Below, one piece after another: positions 48,384-58,001 of a stretch of DNA of 64,000 nucleotides. Made by a program: the position numbers and the translations under genes. The DNA is from Aliiglaciecola lipolytica (GTDB taxonomy: Bacteria > Pseudomonadota > Gammaproteobacteria > Enterobacterales > Alteromonadaceae): NCBI RefSeq assembly GCF_018860635.1, contig NZ_JAHKPT010000025.1, forward strand, positions 229,867 to 293,866. Direction: 5' to 3'. Each line of letters opens with the position of its first letter. The first letter of the stretch is position 1. Below the pieces are notes generated by a model, which ran no database searches, was not told the origin of the DNA, and worked only from the letters and a program-made list of their open reading frames with translations.

Positions 48384-50885
48384 TTATTTAGACATTGATA
48401 ATATTTCTTTTCTGGTTATAGGGTGAATGCCAGCCAACACGTCATTATTGAGCAACTCTAAAAGTTTATGTAAAGAACCTACTTCAATATTATCAGCAAG
48501 CGTTTCATTAATTTCTTTAGAAGCTTCACGAGATAAACCGATATTAATTAATTCAATCACTCTATCGTCACTTGCTCCTATTTCAATAAATGTATGTAAC
48601 TTAGTACTCGATAGTTCTAATTTTTTTAGGGCTATAACATTTGTTAGTAATACTTGATAGCACCGTAAAGCATTTGCCATTCTAAACCTAATATCATTAT
48701 TAATAACTTTAATAACATCCCTCACGGCTTTATTAGGGTTTATTCCATCCCCCTTATTTTTGCGTTTTTCCATCCATAAGATTTGTTCATTTATAATCTC
48801 TTTTAAACTATCACCTTGAACCCATTTAGCGGCAATAACGCACATGTATGACATATGATATTCTCCAGTCGGAGCATAAACACCAAACTCCTCCAACTTC
48901 TCACAGACTTTTACTAATACGCTATAGAGACTTTTTGATTTTGGATGGGGTAATATCCAATCAGTCAAATCATCAATTCCATTCAAAAAATTAAACAATT
49001 TGTTTTGTTGTATATAACCAATAGTAGGACTTGCTTCAAGTGTGAAGGGTGCAACTTTCAAGCTTCTATAAGCAATTTTAACTGCGTTCTCCAAGGCAGT
49101 AATTTCATGTTGGCTTAACTCTAACTCAGGAGACTCTAAAGTGTTATATAATTTCCCTTCTGCAATTTCTTTAATCAATTTGTTTGCAATAGTGTAAAAC
49201 TTATACTGGTTGTCCTCATCGTGCGCAAAGGTTCCGGCTAATGCTTGAAATACAAAGACGAGTTCCTCATTTAAAGCTTTATAATATGTAGGGATTTTGT
49301 CTTCATCACCATCATTTTCATCGAAATAATCATCTACTTGCCATTCATCAGGTTCAACTATAAAAATATTACCAGCAAAATGTTCAAGCATTCTTCCAGC
49401 TCGACCAGTAATATTATTAATTTTGACATCATCCAATCTTTCTGGAGCACCCCTTCCTTTTGACTGCATAGGCTTAAATAAAAACAAGTTCTTGGCAGGT
49501 AGATTAACACCTTCGGCTAGTGTACTAGTACATGCAACAAATTTTATCTGATCCTCTTTAACAAGGTTTTCTATCAGAACTCTCAATGAACTAGGTAGTG
49601 GTCCATAGTGAAAGGCAACTCCTTTGCGCAGGTTATTAGCCAATGTGAAACGATTATGGATAAACTTTTCCACATAATCTGCGGCCTCTTCAAGCTCATC
49701 AGTTGTATCAAAACTGTCTATCTTACTAGCTATATTTTGTGCAATATTTTCACAGTGGTCAGTTTGATTTCTATAAATAATATTACTTTGCCCCTGCCCA
49801 AGCCGTAAGGATATGTCTGCCAAATGTAGGCCTGTAAAGTTCTTTGGAATTCGTATACTGTCGTTGGTATTGAGTCTATTAATAGCTAGTTCTCTACCTA
49901 CAAGCTTTACCTCCATCATAATTTTCGCAACAGGAGAAAAAGATGTAATTTCTTTTTTGAATTCAACATCTTTAAATACAGATGAAAAGGAATCTTGATA
50001 GCTTGCAGAAGGCATACTTACAATTACTTGAGGGAAACTATTTTCCAGCAATTTATCTATTGTTAAGTGAAGTAATACGCCTCGGCTTTCATCAGCAATA
50101 TTGTGAGCTTCATCAATAAACAAAAAGTTAAAAGATATGTCACCTGATTGCAGTGCATCAAATAACCTTTCTTGAGTCATTACGAAAAATGTTCTATCGG
50201 CATAACCACCATCTTGAGGAACAGTGCAAATTTCAATTTCCTGCTCAAAACTTTGTTCTTTGGCAATTTCATATAATTTACTAGCCACTTCAGAAATTAA
50301 CGCTCTAGTTGGAACGATTATCGCAGCAAAAGCACCATCTGAGTCAATCATCCGACGTGTTAAATAACTCAAGATAATATGAGTTTTTCCCGCTGAAGTT
50401 GGCGCAACAGTTATAACATCATTATCGGACATTAAGTTTTCCCAAAGCGTTCTTTGGAAGTCCGTGAGTGGAAAATTTAATTCCTCTACTGTATTCAACT
50501 CTTGTCTGAACTCCATTTCAGCTTCAGAATAAAAACTATATCTAAAGTTGAGTTCGGGATAATTATTTTCAATAAGTGTAATATTAGGAAAATCACCTGC
50601 GCTTGAAAATACCTTATTCGCAATACCTATTACCTCTGGGTATGTATCACCAGATACATCTATAAGCATTGAGAGCAATGCTGCCCCTTCTTTTCGAAAC
50701 TTGCTATCATTAACCTGATATAAGTATTGGGCTACTGAAGCCAACTGTTTTACATGTTTCCTATCAAGCTCCCCATTACCTCCAACCATCTTGAATATAT
50801 AAGAGCGAAACAATTCATTGCTAGCACTTTTAAAGTCGTCACTAGCCATAGCTTTTAAAGTAAGCTTTTTTACAAATTCACTCAT
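48384..50885 (-). CDS. hamB: Hachiman system helicase HamB
   Basis: An 833-residue superfamily 2 helicase, the HamB partner of Hachiman anti-phage defence. Walker A APTSAGKT is at about 161-168, DEAH at about 258-261, a later NITGRAGRM box at about 470, and between them VPTRALI (motif Ia). The C-terminal third is helical. In Hachiman, HamB is thought to sense damaged or invading DNA and release the nuclease HamA. Its ATG overlaps the end of hamA by 4 bp, and the pairing with a DUF1837 protein makes the assignment firm. Confidence 0.9.
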   Translation of the reverse strand: MSEFVKKLTLKAMASDDFKSASNELFRSYIFKMVGGNGELDRKHVKQLASVAQYLYQVNDSKFRKEGAALLSMLIDVSGDTYPEVIGIANKVFSSAGDFPNITLIENNYPELNFRYSFYSEAEMEFRQELNTVEELNFPLTDFQRTLWENLMSDNDVITVAPTSAGKTHIILSYLTRRMIDSDGAFAAIIVPTRALISEVASKLYEIAKEQSFEQEIEICTVPQDGGYADRTFFVMTQERLFDALQSGDISFNFLFIDEAHNIADESRGVLLHLTIDKLLENSFPQVIVSMPSASYQDSFSSVFKDVEFKKEITSFSPVAKIMMEVKLVGRELAINRLNTNDSIRIPKNFTGLHLADISLRLGQGQSNIIYRNQTDHCENIAQNIASKIDSFDTTDELEEAADYVEKFIHNRFTLANNLRKGVAFHYGPLPSSLRVLIENLVKEDQIKFVACTSTLAEGVNLPAKNLFLFKPMQSKGRGAPERLDDVKINNITGRAGRMLEHFAGNIFIVEPDEWQVDDYFDENDGDEDKIPTYYKALNEELVFVFQALAGTFAHDEDNQYKFYTIANKLIKEIAEGKLYNTLESPELELSQHEITALENAVKIAYRSLKVAPFTLEASPTIGYIQQNKLFNFLNGIDDLTDWILPHPKSKSLYSVLVKVCEKLEEFGVYAPTGEYHMSYMCVIAAKWVQGDSLKEIINEQILWMEKRKNKGDGINPNKAVRDVIKVINNDIRFRMANALRCYQVLLTNVIALKKLELSSTKLHTFIEIGASDDRVIELINIGLSREASKEINETLADNIEVGSLHKLLELLNNDVLAGIHPITRKEILSMSK

Positions 50886-51775
50886 TTTTTAATATCCATA
50901 TATTTAATAAATTGCTTAACGAGATCATCAATACACTCGAAAGGTAATATCATCAGTACCGTTTTATTGACAGGCAACTCTTGTTTTTCAAGTTTCCTAT
51001 AAAAATCACCTATATAATCACCAGCAATATCAATATACTTTTGTTCGAATTCATCCGGAGTACATTCTTGCAACTCAGGTTTCGCAAAACCAATGAAGCA
51101 GGAATTGTGCAATATATCTTCGAGGTCAGAATTTGAAACAGGATTCAAAATATCTAAAAGGTGATCTTCCAACTCTTCATCTAAATTTGGGAAGTCCATG
51201 AAGCTATCAATTAAATCAAACTCATCTTGATATTTATCTTTTGCAGATTTAATTGATTTAGTAGCATCACTTGCGGCAGACTTGAAATCCTTATAGAGCT
51301 TAGATTCACCAAGGAAAAGTTTAAACTTTCCATCATAAAATTGCCCATGTACACCATCTGCACCAAAAACAGGCACCTTGCGAGAAGTCTTAGTAGAGAT
51401 TTTACTGAGCAACTTTGGGGCTTCTAAATAAACATCCATTAACGTAAATAATATTAACTCTCCCAACTCGCCTTGAGCTGTGTGTTGGCTCAGTTTTCGA
51501 ATTGCCTTTTCAAAGAGTCTATTAGCAGCGCCATCTTTCTTGATGCCAAGTTTCTTTTCAATTTCAGAGCATTTAAAAACAAAATTAGCCATTATTCCGT
51601 TTTTAATTGCTAAAAATAATTGTGTAAGTGCGTCATTTGTATCGGCAGGAGGCAAATAAACTAGCAAAGTTTCGACACATCTTTCATCAGCTAACTGAAA
51701 GGAAACATTCACTCTTCTTAAAACTGTTTTAATTTCTTCGTTATTTTTTATTTGTGGCTCTAAACGTGCTTCCAT
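50882..51775 (-). CDS. hamA: Hachiman system nuclease HamA (DUF1837)
   Basis: A 297-residue DUF1837 protein. The family core is visible in the middle: GELGELILFTLMD, APKLLSKIS, then FGADGVH and FLGESKLYKD, which give the Asp and Glu-x-Lys of a PD-(D/E)xK-type nuclease. It precedes hamB with a 4-bp overlap. HamA is kept inactive by HamB and degrades DNA in the cell once released, giving abortive infection; this role is taken from the family. It lies 63 bp after kwaB on the same strand. Confidence 0.9.
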   Translation of the reverse strand: MEARLEPQIKNNEEIKTVLRRVNVSFQLADERCVETLLVYLPPADTNDALTQLFLAIKNGIMANFVFKCSEIEKKLGIKKDGAANRLFEKAIRKLSQHTAQGELGELILFTLMDVYLEAPKLLSKISTKTSRKVPVFGADGVHGQFYDGKFKLFLGESKLYKDFKSAASDATKSIKSAKDKYQDEFDLIDSFMDFPNLDEELEDHLLDILNPVSNSDLEDILHNSCFIGFAKPELQECTPDEFEQKYIDIAGDYIGDFYRKLEKQELPVNKTVLMILPFECIDDLVKQFIKYMDIKK

Positions 51776-51838
51776 ATCGTTTTGTTACGTCCCTTTAAAT
51801 TAGATCTATTTTAATGAAAACCATCTAAAAATATTATG

Positions 51839-52804
51839 CTATGTAGTATCATTATCAGCTTGCTCATCAGCTTCATCTTTAGCTAAGCTTGTATAGTGGA
51901 AACTGGTTAATTCAGAAGTTAAGAAATCATCCATCAATAATTTAATAAATAAATTCTTTGACACTTTAGTATCCAATTGAATCTTATCGTTGGCTGCGTT
52001 GAATCTAATTTTCCCCCTCAATGATGGGAATGCTCTACAAAATTCAACAATGCGCTGATTTTCAATGCCAGCTTTTAAAACAGGGGAATTCTTTGCTATC
52101 TTGGTGAGTTTCCTAGCAGTTGTTACATCGTCAATTAACTCATGTAAAGTTTCAGGATTTTCCAACAACTCAATAGCTTCAACAGCTTCGACCGCTAGCA
52201 TAGCTTCTTTTTGTATCACTTCGTGGAAGCCAAATGACTTTTCCAACGTTTTAAGATCAATTACCAGTAAGGAATCATCAATCCTAAAAAATTGAAAATT
52301 TGAACTTAACCTGAAGAACTCTTCTTTTAACTCTTCAAACCGATGAGCTGATTTTTTCAAAAAGAAACTGGATCGCCCGTATATATTAATTTGAGCCATC
52401 GTTTTATATAATACAACTTGATTTTGTTCGTCACCTATTTCAATGATAAGAGAGGATACAGAAGTAATTTCATCATTCTCAAGATCAAAAGTATCTTGAT
52501 CATCTGACTCGATCACTGACTGTAAGCCCTGCAAAGACTCAGGTACATCAATATCATATTCGTAAATAACATTCTTTCTTTCGTCAGAAGTAGATAAAGG
52601 AACAACACTTAATTCTTCATCATTAATTATTGTATCGACGAGATTTCCGACAAACATTGCTCTAATACTAGGAAGATCATCCGCTCTTATATCTAGTTTT
52701 TTCGGAACAATTTCGCCTTTCAAAAGTACATATACTGTAACGCCAATTTGTTCGATATTGTCGGAGAAGTATTGCAGCTTATTATTAAGTTCTTCCTTGT
52801 TCAT
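51839..52804 (-). CDS. kwaB: Kiwa system protein KwaB (DUF4868)
   Basis: A 321-residue DUF4868 protein. Recognisable are the strand-rich middle FFRIDDSLLVIDLKTLEKSFGF, the helix with EAIELLENPE, and the C-terminal FIKLLMDDFLTSELT followed by HYTSLAKDEAD. The gene overlaps kwaA by a single base (TAATG). In Kiwa, KwaB is the DNA-binding effector that works with the membrane sensor KwaA to block phage replication. Length and partner fit the known system. Confidence 0.88.
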   Translation of the reverse strand: MNKEELNNKLQYFSDNIEQIGVTVYVLLKGEIVPKKLDIRADDLPSIRAMFVGNLVDTIINDEELSVVPLSTSDERKNVIYEYDIDVPESLQGLQSVIESDDQDTFDLENDEITSVSSLIIEIGDEQNQVVLYKTMAQINIYGRSSFFLKKSAHRFEELKEEFFRLSSNFQFFRIDDSLLVIDLKTLEKSFGFHEVIQKEAMLAVEAVEAIELLENPETLHELIDDVTTARKLTKIAKNSPVLKAGIENQRIVEFCRAFPSLRGKIRFNAANDKIQLDTKVSKNLFIKLLMDDFLTSELTSFHYTSLAKDEADEQADNDTT

Positions 52805-53382
52805 TATTCAACTATTGCTCCGTAGTATATTCTTTCATCTAATTTAATGTATGACACTCGATCTAAACTTTTTAACTTACATCGAGTAATGATTATTATA
52901 TTTTGCCTAGACTCATGGTTTTTGAAGTCACCATCAGCCTTATAAATATGAAATCCCAGTAATGCTAATGAAGGGTTTGCATAGAACAAATCCGTCTTTA
53001 TGTAGATAACCCCCATAAAGACTAATAACAAAGCTAACACAATCAAATATCGAGTACTTTCAAAATCAAAGGTTACCAATGGAATTATATATGTCGCCAA
53101 AAATGTTAAGTGTTCGTAGTTGATACTTTCAACCTTAACCAATTTAAAAGGAATATTGGTTGAGCCTTTTATTGCAAAATCAAATTTTTTGAATTCATAC
53201 CCACCCCAAATCAAACATACAACACATATTGCCGGGACTATGATAGAAGAATTTAAATTTTCGATACCAACAAAGTGACAACTATCCCCCCAACAGATCG
53301 GAATCTTCGCCGTAATTATTATGACTAACAAAAATAATAACCAAAGAGAAATAATGTATAGCCCAAATTTCCGTCTGATCAT
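52804..53382 (-). CDS. kwaA: Kiwa system membrane protein KwaA
   Basis: A 192-residue inner-membrane protein with four predicted helices (about 6-25, 46-62, 90-106 and 110-128), including LTFLATYIIPLV, a stretch typical of KwaA. KwaA is the membrane component of Kiwa and senses phage attachment or injection. Its ATG overlaps the stop of the upstream serine resolvase by 4 bp (ATGA), so translation is coupled to a recombinase, which is unusual. kwaB follows with a 1-bp overlap. Confidence 0.87.
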   Translation of the reverse strand: MIRRKFGLYIISLWLLFLLVIIITAKIPICWGDSCHFVGIENLNSSIIVPAICVVCLIWGGYEFKKFDFAIKGSTNIPFKLVKVESINYEHLTFLATYIIPLVTFDFESTRYLIVLALLLVFMGVIYIKTDLFYANPSLALLGFHIYKADGDFKNHESRQNIIIITRCKLKSLDRVSYIKLDERIYYGAIVE

Positions 53383-53966
53383 TTATCCTCCTTTTTAGTA
53401 ATCCCTTTCGCGATACGTTCTAATGTGCGATGAACAGTAGGTCTACCAATACCATATTTTCGTGAAAGAGCGGATATAGATTCGCCTTTTAATTTCGCTT
53501 GATATAACTCTTTAGCTTGTTTGTCTGTCAAGGCAGATGTTCGGCCAAGGTGTTTACCTTTGGCCTTCGCTTCTGCTCGCCCCTCCGCAGTTCTCGCCTT
53601 TATCAAATCCCGCTCTAGCTGAGCGAAGACTCCACACAAATTTATCATAGCGTTAGAGAAAGGATTATCATTGCTAGTATTGAATGAGCCGTCAATGATA
53701 TTCAAACACGCGCCCTTACTATGAATATTATCTATCGCATCAAGAATAGACTTTAATGAGCGCCCTAAGCGATCAAGGCGTGTAACAATAACTTCATCAC
53801 CTTCACGAATAAATTCAATTAATTCTTTAAGTTTTTCTTCATTTTTAATTGAAGCGCCTGATTGCTTACCTTGAAAAACTTTTTCACAGCCGAAGCCATT
53901 CAACTTGGACAGTTGAACCTTTAAATCTTGTTCTTGAGTAGAAACTCGTGCAAACCCTACTTTCAT
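53379..53966 (-). CDS. Serine resolvase/invertase, first gene of the Kiwa operon
   Basis: A 195-residue small serine recombinase of the resolvase type. The N terminus GFARVSTQEQDL contains the catalytic Ser (about residue 9); QGKQSGAS, VTRLDRLGRSL and FAQLERDLIKART are the other conserved blocks, and a C-terminal helix-turn-helix (KYGIGRPTVHRTL) binds the site. No transposase gene accompanies it. The upstream region has three inverted repeats of the kind bound by resolvases. Expression of kwaA and kwaB depends on the same message. Confidence 0.9.
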   Translation of the reverse strand: MKVGFARVSTQEQDLKVQLSKLNGFGCEKVFQGKQSGASIKNEEKLKELIEFIREGDEVIVTRLDRLGRSLKSILDAIDNIHSKGACLNIIDGSFNTSNDNPFSNAMINLCGVFAQLERDLIKARTAEGRAEAKAKGKHLGRTSALTDKQAKELYQAKLKGESISALSRKYGIGRPTVHRTLERIAKGITKKEDK

Positions 53967-53967
53967 A

Positions 53968-54070
53968 TGTACGAAACCAATACCTTTCGTACAGGCTAAT
54001 CAATGACTGTACGTAAGTCAAAATCTATACATTCGTACACGAACGAAATAACAAAGGTACTTACGTACGC
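53968..54070. promoter_or_regulatory. res-like array of inverted repeats upstream of the resolvase
   Basis: Three imperfect dyads share a TGTACG/CGTACA core: TGTACGAAA / TTTCGTACA at 53968-53993 (9-bp perfect arms, 8-bp spacer), TGTACGTAA / ATTCGTACA at 54008-54039, and a looser one with CGAACGAAA and TTACGTACG at 54041-54070. Three dimer sites of unequal spacing next to the resolvase gene are what a resolution site looks like, and would also let the resolvase repress its own operon, including kwaAB. Function inferred. Confidence 0.6.
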
Positions 54071-54122
54071 TAAATATATGTCGCTTACAAAGAGCAAGTG
54101 AACAAATGCGGGTTGTGAGCAA

Positions 54123-54190
54123 TTTTTGATTTGAAAATCAAAAAATTATTTACTAAACTTATTTAAGTTAAATAACTTAATTAACTTATT
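54123..54190. promoter_or_regulatory. AT-rich palindromes upstream of the KfrA-like gene
   Basis: Two AT-rich dyads directly before the gene: TTTTTGATT / AATCAAAAA (54123-54144) and AAGTTA / TAACTT with a 2-bp spacer (54165-54178), the latter followed by another TTAACTT half-site at 54181. They are candidate operators for autoregulation by the KfrA-like protein, as known for plasmid KfrA. Confidence 0.5.
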
Positions 54191-54200
54191 TGGGTGAAGT

Positions 54201-54809
54201 ATGGGTAGAAAAGCTGAATTTACAGATCAACAAATTATCGATGCGGGAATTATCATCGAAACAGAAGGCAAGCTTGTGAGTCCGTTTGCAATTAGAAATC
54301 GATTGGACGGCGGTAGCTCAGAACGAATAAAAAAAGTATGGGAAAAATACGTAGCCCAAAAAGAAGTGGTAGTTGATGAAAAAGTCGAAGAAATTGATCT
54401 ACCAAGTGAAATTTTAGATAAATTAGAAAAGAATCAGCAAACTGCCAAACTCCAACTGGAGAAATTAGCACTTGAAAGTTATCGGGTAGCTCAACAAGTA
54501 GCTGAAAAGAGAGTTAAATCTACTATTGAGGATTACCAATCAAAAATAGCTGCGTTTGAAGAATCCGAAAACCAAGCTTCATTAGCTATCGACTCAAGTG
54601 ACAGAAAAATAGATCAACTTGAATCAACTTTAGACTCTCTAAGTACGAAAAATGAAAAACTATTAGCGGAAAACTCAAAGTTACAAGGTTCACTCGACAC
54701 CTTAGTTGAGCGTTCCCTCAAGTTAGAAGAAAAAGAAAAACAATACGAGAAATTGCAACGTGATTTTGGAAAGCTCGAAGGAAAATTAGAGTCATTGCAA
54801 AAACGGTAA
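54201..54809 (+). CDS. KfrA-like DNA-binding coiled-coil protein
   Basis: A 202-residue protein with an N-terminal KfrA-type DNA-binding domain (about 1-55, including FAIRNRLDGGSSERIKKVWE) and a long coiled coil (about 75-200). KfrA proteins are plasmid-borne regulators or partition-support proteins. The gene is divergent from the resolvase, with about 230 bp of repeat-rich DNA between them. A resolvase-KfrA pair suggests this segment came from a plasmid. Confidence 0.75.
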   Translation: MGRKAEFTDQQIIDAGIIIETEGKLVSPFAIRNRLDGGSSERIKKVWEKYVAQKEVVVDEKVEEIDLPSEILDKLEKNQQTAKLQLEKLALESYRVAQQVAEKRVKSTIEDYQSKIAAFEESENQASLAIDSSDRKIDQLESTLDSLSTKNEKLLAENSKLQGSLDTLVERSLKLEEKEKQYEKLQRDFGKLEGKLESLQKR

Positions 54810-55346
54810 TGTTAGTTACTCTTAATTTTAATCAAGTAGTACGTATTAAAATTGGTTTATTGTACTAAGGAATTTTCCCTAAGCTGTCATTTGCAATATG
54901 CATTAAATACATATTCTTTAGTCTGAAAAGTGCTCAATGAAGTTAACTTGCTTACGACAAAATTTATAAAAAAGCTGACCTAAGCAACTGTGGAATGATG
55001 AATTTATTGCCGGTTGACTTAATGGCAATTCGGAGCGCCATTAATTGCGGTATGAATTCTAACTATTTATCCGTAGTGATTAACACTTGACAGCCGATTA
55101 TAGCGTTGCAACTATAAATTTGTATTGCTTAGGTGATTCAAGGACAGCGTAATGTTTTTTATGCCGCCAATAAGGGCGGACTATTGGTGACGTAAATTAA
55201 GCAAATTTACTCAGTAATGAGCCAGCCCAATATCGGTTGCGTTAATTTTGTAAAGCGCGGAGTCTGATTAGCATTTTAGCGAATAGACTAAGGTCAGGAT
55301 ATTCAAACATTGCACATAGTCAACCAAGAGGCGGTTAAAAGCGTTT
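54810..55346. other. Long gene-free stretch
   Basis: About 537 bp without a supported gene. Right after the KfrA-like gene a weak AT-only hairpin (54824-54853, AATTTTAAT / ATTAAAATT) could act as a terminator. The remaining sequence probably carries the promoter of the diguanylate cyclase gene. No tRNA or repeat was recognised. Confidence 0.45.
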
Positions 55347-57706
55347 ATGAAGGAAGCTATATGTTTGTTGTTTAAATGGTGTCGCGTAAACCTGATTTTA
55401 GTTTTAACTATTTTCGTTTTTGTGACGAGTCTATCGCTGACTCTAGTGGCATATCAGTACACTGTAGATATGGTCGCTACAAAAAAACAAAAAATCTTCC
55501 AGCAAAAAACCACCAATATTCTGGATTTAGTCCAAGAACGGTTTGCAACTTATGAACAAGTGCTTCATGGCGTGAGGGGATTGTTTGTTGGTTCAGAAAA
55601 ATAAGTAGAAGCGAGTTTAAAGCCTATATAAACGAACTTAATCTGGAAGAAAACTATCCGGAAATCATTTGCGTCTCGTTCATTACTAGCATCGCGGCGA
55701 ATAAAATCGAACAGCACATAGCCAGTATTCGGTCTGAAGGTTTCCCTCAGTATACTTTGACACCAAAGGGGGAGCGGGAACAGTATACTGCTATAAAATT
55801 TATCGAACCTTTTAGCGAAGGTAATTTAAGCGTTTTCGGATTCGACATGTATACCGAAAAGGCGGCTCAACTTGCAATGGATGATGCAAAACGGAGCAAT
55901 GCATTGACACTTGCAGGTAAGGCAAGTCAGATAAGCGAGAGTGTTCCTGATCCTTTATCTGGTGTAAGGCTGTTTCTTACTTTGTACAGAGGGGGCGTGA
56001 ATCAAGCGAATGGAATTACGGATAATTTTCTGGGTTGGATTGAGGCGTCTTTAAGTTTTAGTGCGCTAATTGAGAATATCCTTTTAAATGAGTCGCAAAT
56101 TAACGTGGCAATCTACGATGACACCATTGCCAACGGAGAGTCATTGCTTTATTCCTCGAAGGGTACATCTCAACAAACCATCGAATTGCCTTTTCTTCGA
56201 ACCAAACAGTTAGTGATTGCCCAACGTTCATGGACATTCGTGTTCTCAGCAGACAACCGTTTTGCCCAAACATATGACAACATCGAGCCCAGTATTGTGA
56301 TGTTTGTAGGTGGATTATTTACCGTACTTTTGACTTTCCTTATCTGGACATTATCTTCCAGCAAAAGACGTGCTGAAACTAAAGCGGCGGCAATGACCCG
56401 AGAGTTGTCTGAAACAGAATTCAGGTTAAATGTCGCGCTATCTGGAGCTGCACATGGCGTTTGGGATTGGAATAACCTGACCAATGAAGTGACTTATGAC
56501 TCTAAATGGAAATCCATGCTGGGGTATGCGGATGATGAGATCAAGAATGAATTTTCAGAGTGGCAGCGTTTGCTTCATCCCCAAGACAGGGAGCGGGCTG
56601 AAGCTGTTATTGATGAATTCATCAGCGGTAAAACGGAGTTCTACAGCTTAGAGCACAGGCTTAAAGCCCGTGATGGCCGATGGCTTTGGATTGTAGCCAG
56701 AGGAGACATCGTTAGCTGGACTGAAAATGGCGATGTTGCTCGCACTATTGGAACCCATACCGATATAACATCTCAAAAAAGTCTGGAGTTGGCGCTCAGA
56801 GAAAGCGAGCAACGGTTTAGAGGAGTATTTGAAACGTCGGCAATAGGAATCGCTCTGGTGGGATTAAACGGCGAATGGATCAAAGTCAATCAGTCATTGC
56901 TGGACATGCTTCAATATGAGGAGGCAGAACTTTTAAATCTGACTTTCCAAGATATTACTCACCCTGATGACATCAGCTCAGACCTTGCACAATTAAAAGC
57001 GCTTACAGCAAAGGAAATACAAACCTATCAGATGGAGAAACGTTATTTTCGAAAAGATAGCTCAATTATCTGGATCTATCTCAGTGTTTCAATGGTAACC
57101 GACATTTATGGAGCCCCTATTCACTATGTATCCCAGATTGTGAACATCACTGACCGAAAGGAGCTTCAGAATAAAATTTTGCATCAGTCTACTCATGATG
57201 AATTAACGGGCCTGCCCAATCGTCGGTTATTGTATGACAGACTATCCAGTACTTTTGCCCTAAGTCGCCGCTACAACCGCCCTATTGCGGTTATGTATAT
57301 AGATATCGATCATTTTAAACAGGTTAACGATGAATATGGCCACGATGTTGGTGACAAACTGCTTAAATGGTTGGCGAACAAAATAAGTTTCTGTATCAGA
57401 ACATCTGATACTTTGGCTAGACATGGTGGTGACGAGTTCGTATTGATGTTAACCGAAATCAGCAAACCTGATGACACCGTAGTGATAGCTGAAAAGATTT
57501 TTCATACGATAAGTGAAGTATTTAGTGTCGATAATATTCAGATGCAGGTTACTCTTAGTGTTGGCATTGCTATCTTCGACCCTCAGAGTTCAGATTCAAT
57601 TGATGACCTTTTGAAAAAGGCTGACCTCGCGCTCTACCGGATGAAGCGCAATGGCAGGAACGGTTTCAGGCTTTATGAAGACGGAGACGAATGCTCGACG
57701 AGCTAA
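55347..57706 (+). pseudogene. CHASE-PAS-PAS-GGDEF diguanylate cyclase with a one-base frameshift
   Basis: Two frames join into a 786-residue membrane sensor if one A is added to the run at 55597-55601. Order: N-terminal membrane helix (about 11-32), CHASE-like periplasmic domain (VRGLFVGSEK, then ISRSEFKAYINEL after the shift), second helix (about 318-340), two PAS domains with PAC motifs (RTIGTHTDIT; VSQIVNITDRK) and a GGDEF domain with an intact GGDEF active site (about 715), preceded by DELTGLPNRR. No EAL domain. The catalytic part is intact, but without frame restoration the sensor is lost. The defect may be natural or a sequencing error. Confidence 0.8.
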
Positions 57707-57909
57707 GACATTAGGTTCGCCAGTCAGGCTTGGGTTTTACCATCATGAGAAAATTTATAAAGGCCTTGTAATAACCGACTTTATTAACTGAAATTGGTTG
57801 CTGATATTGACATGGCTTTTTAATGGGCCGACAGATATAGAACGACCTCTACGTTAGATCAACTTCAATTCTGGGCTGAATGTTCGCCTTGTTTGCTTGC
57901 TCATTTTGT

Positions 57910-57954
57910 CACCTAACTCTACTATGCCAATAGCATAGCACCTCTAGTTAGGTG
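57910..57954. repeat. Nested inverted repeat between the GGDEF and WYL genes
   Basis: An outer pair CACCTAACT / AGTTAGGTG encloses an inner pair CTATGC / GCATAG, giving a long interrupted hairpin. It lies in the gap between two convergent genes and is most likely a transcription-end structure, though there is no clear T run. Confidence 0.55.
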
Positions 57955-58001
57955 GCCAAATCAACTATGCCATTACACTGATAGTTTCACCAATTACATA
58001 G

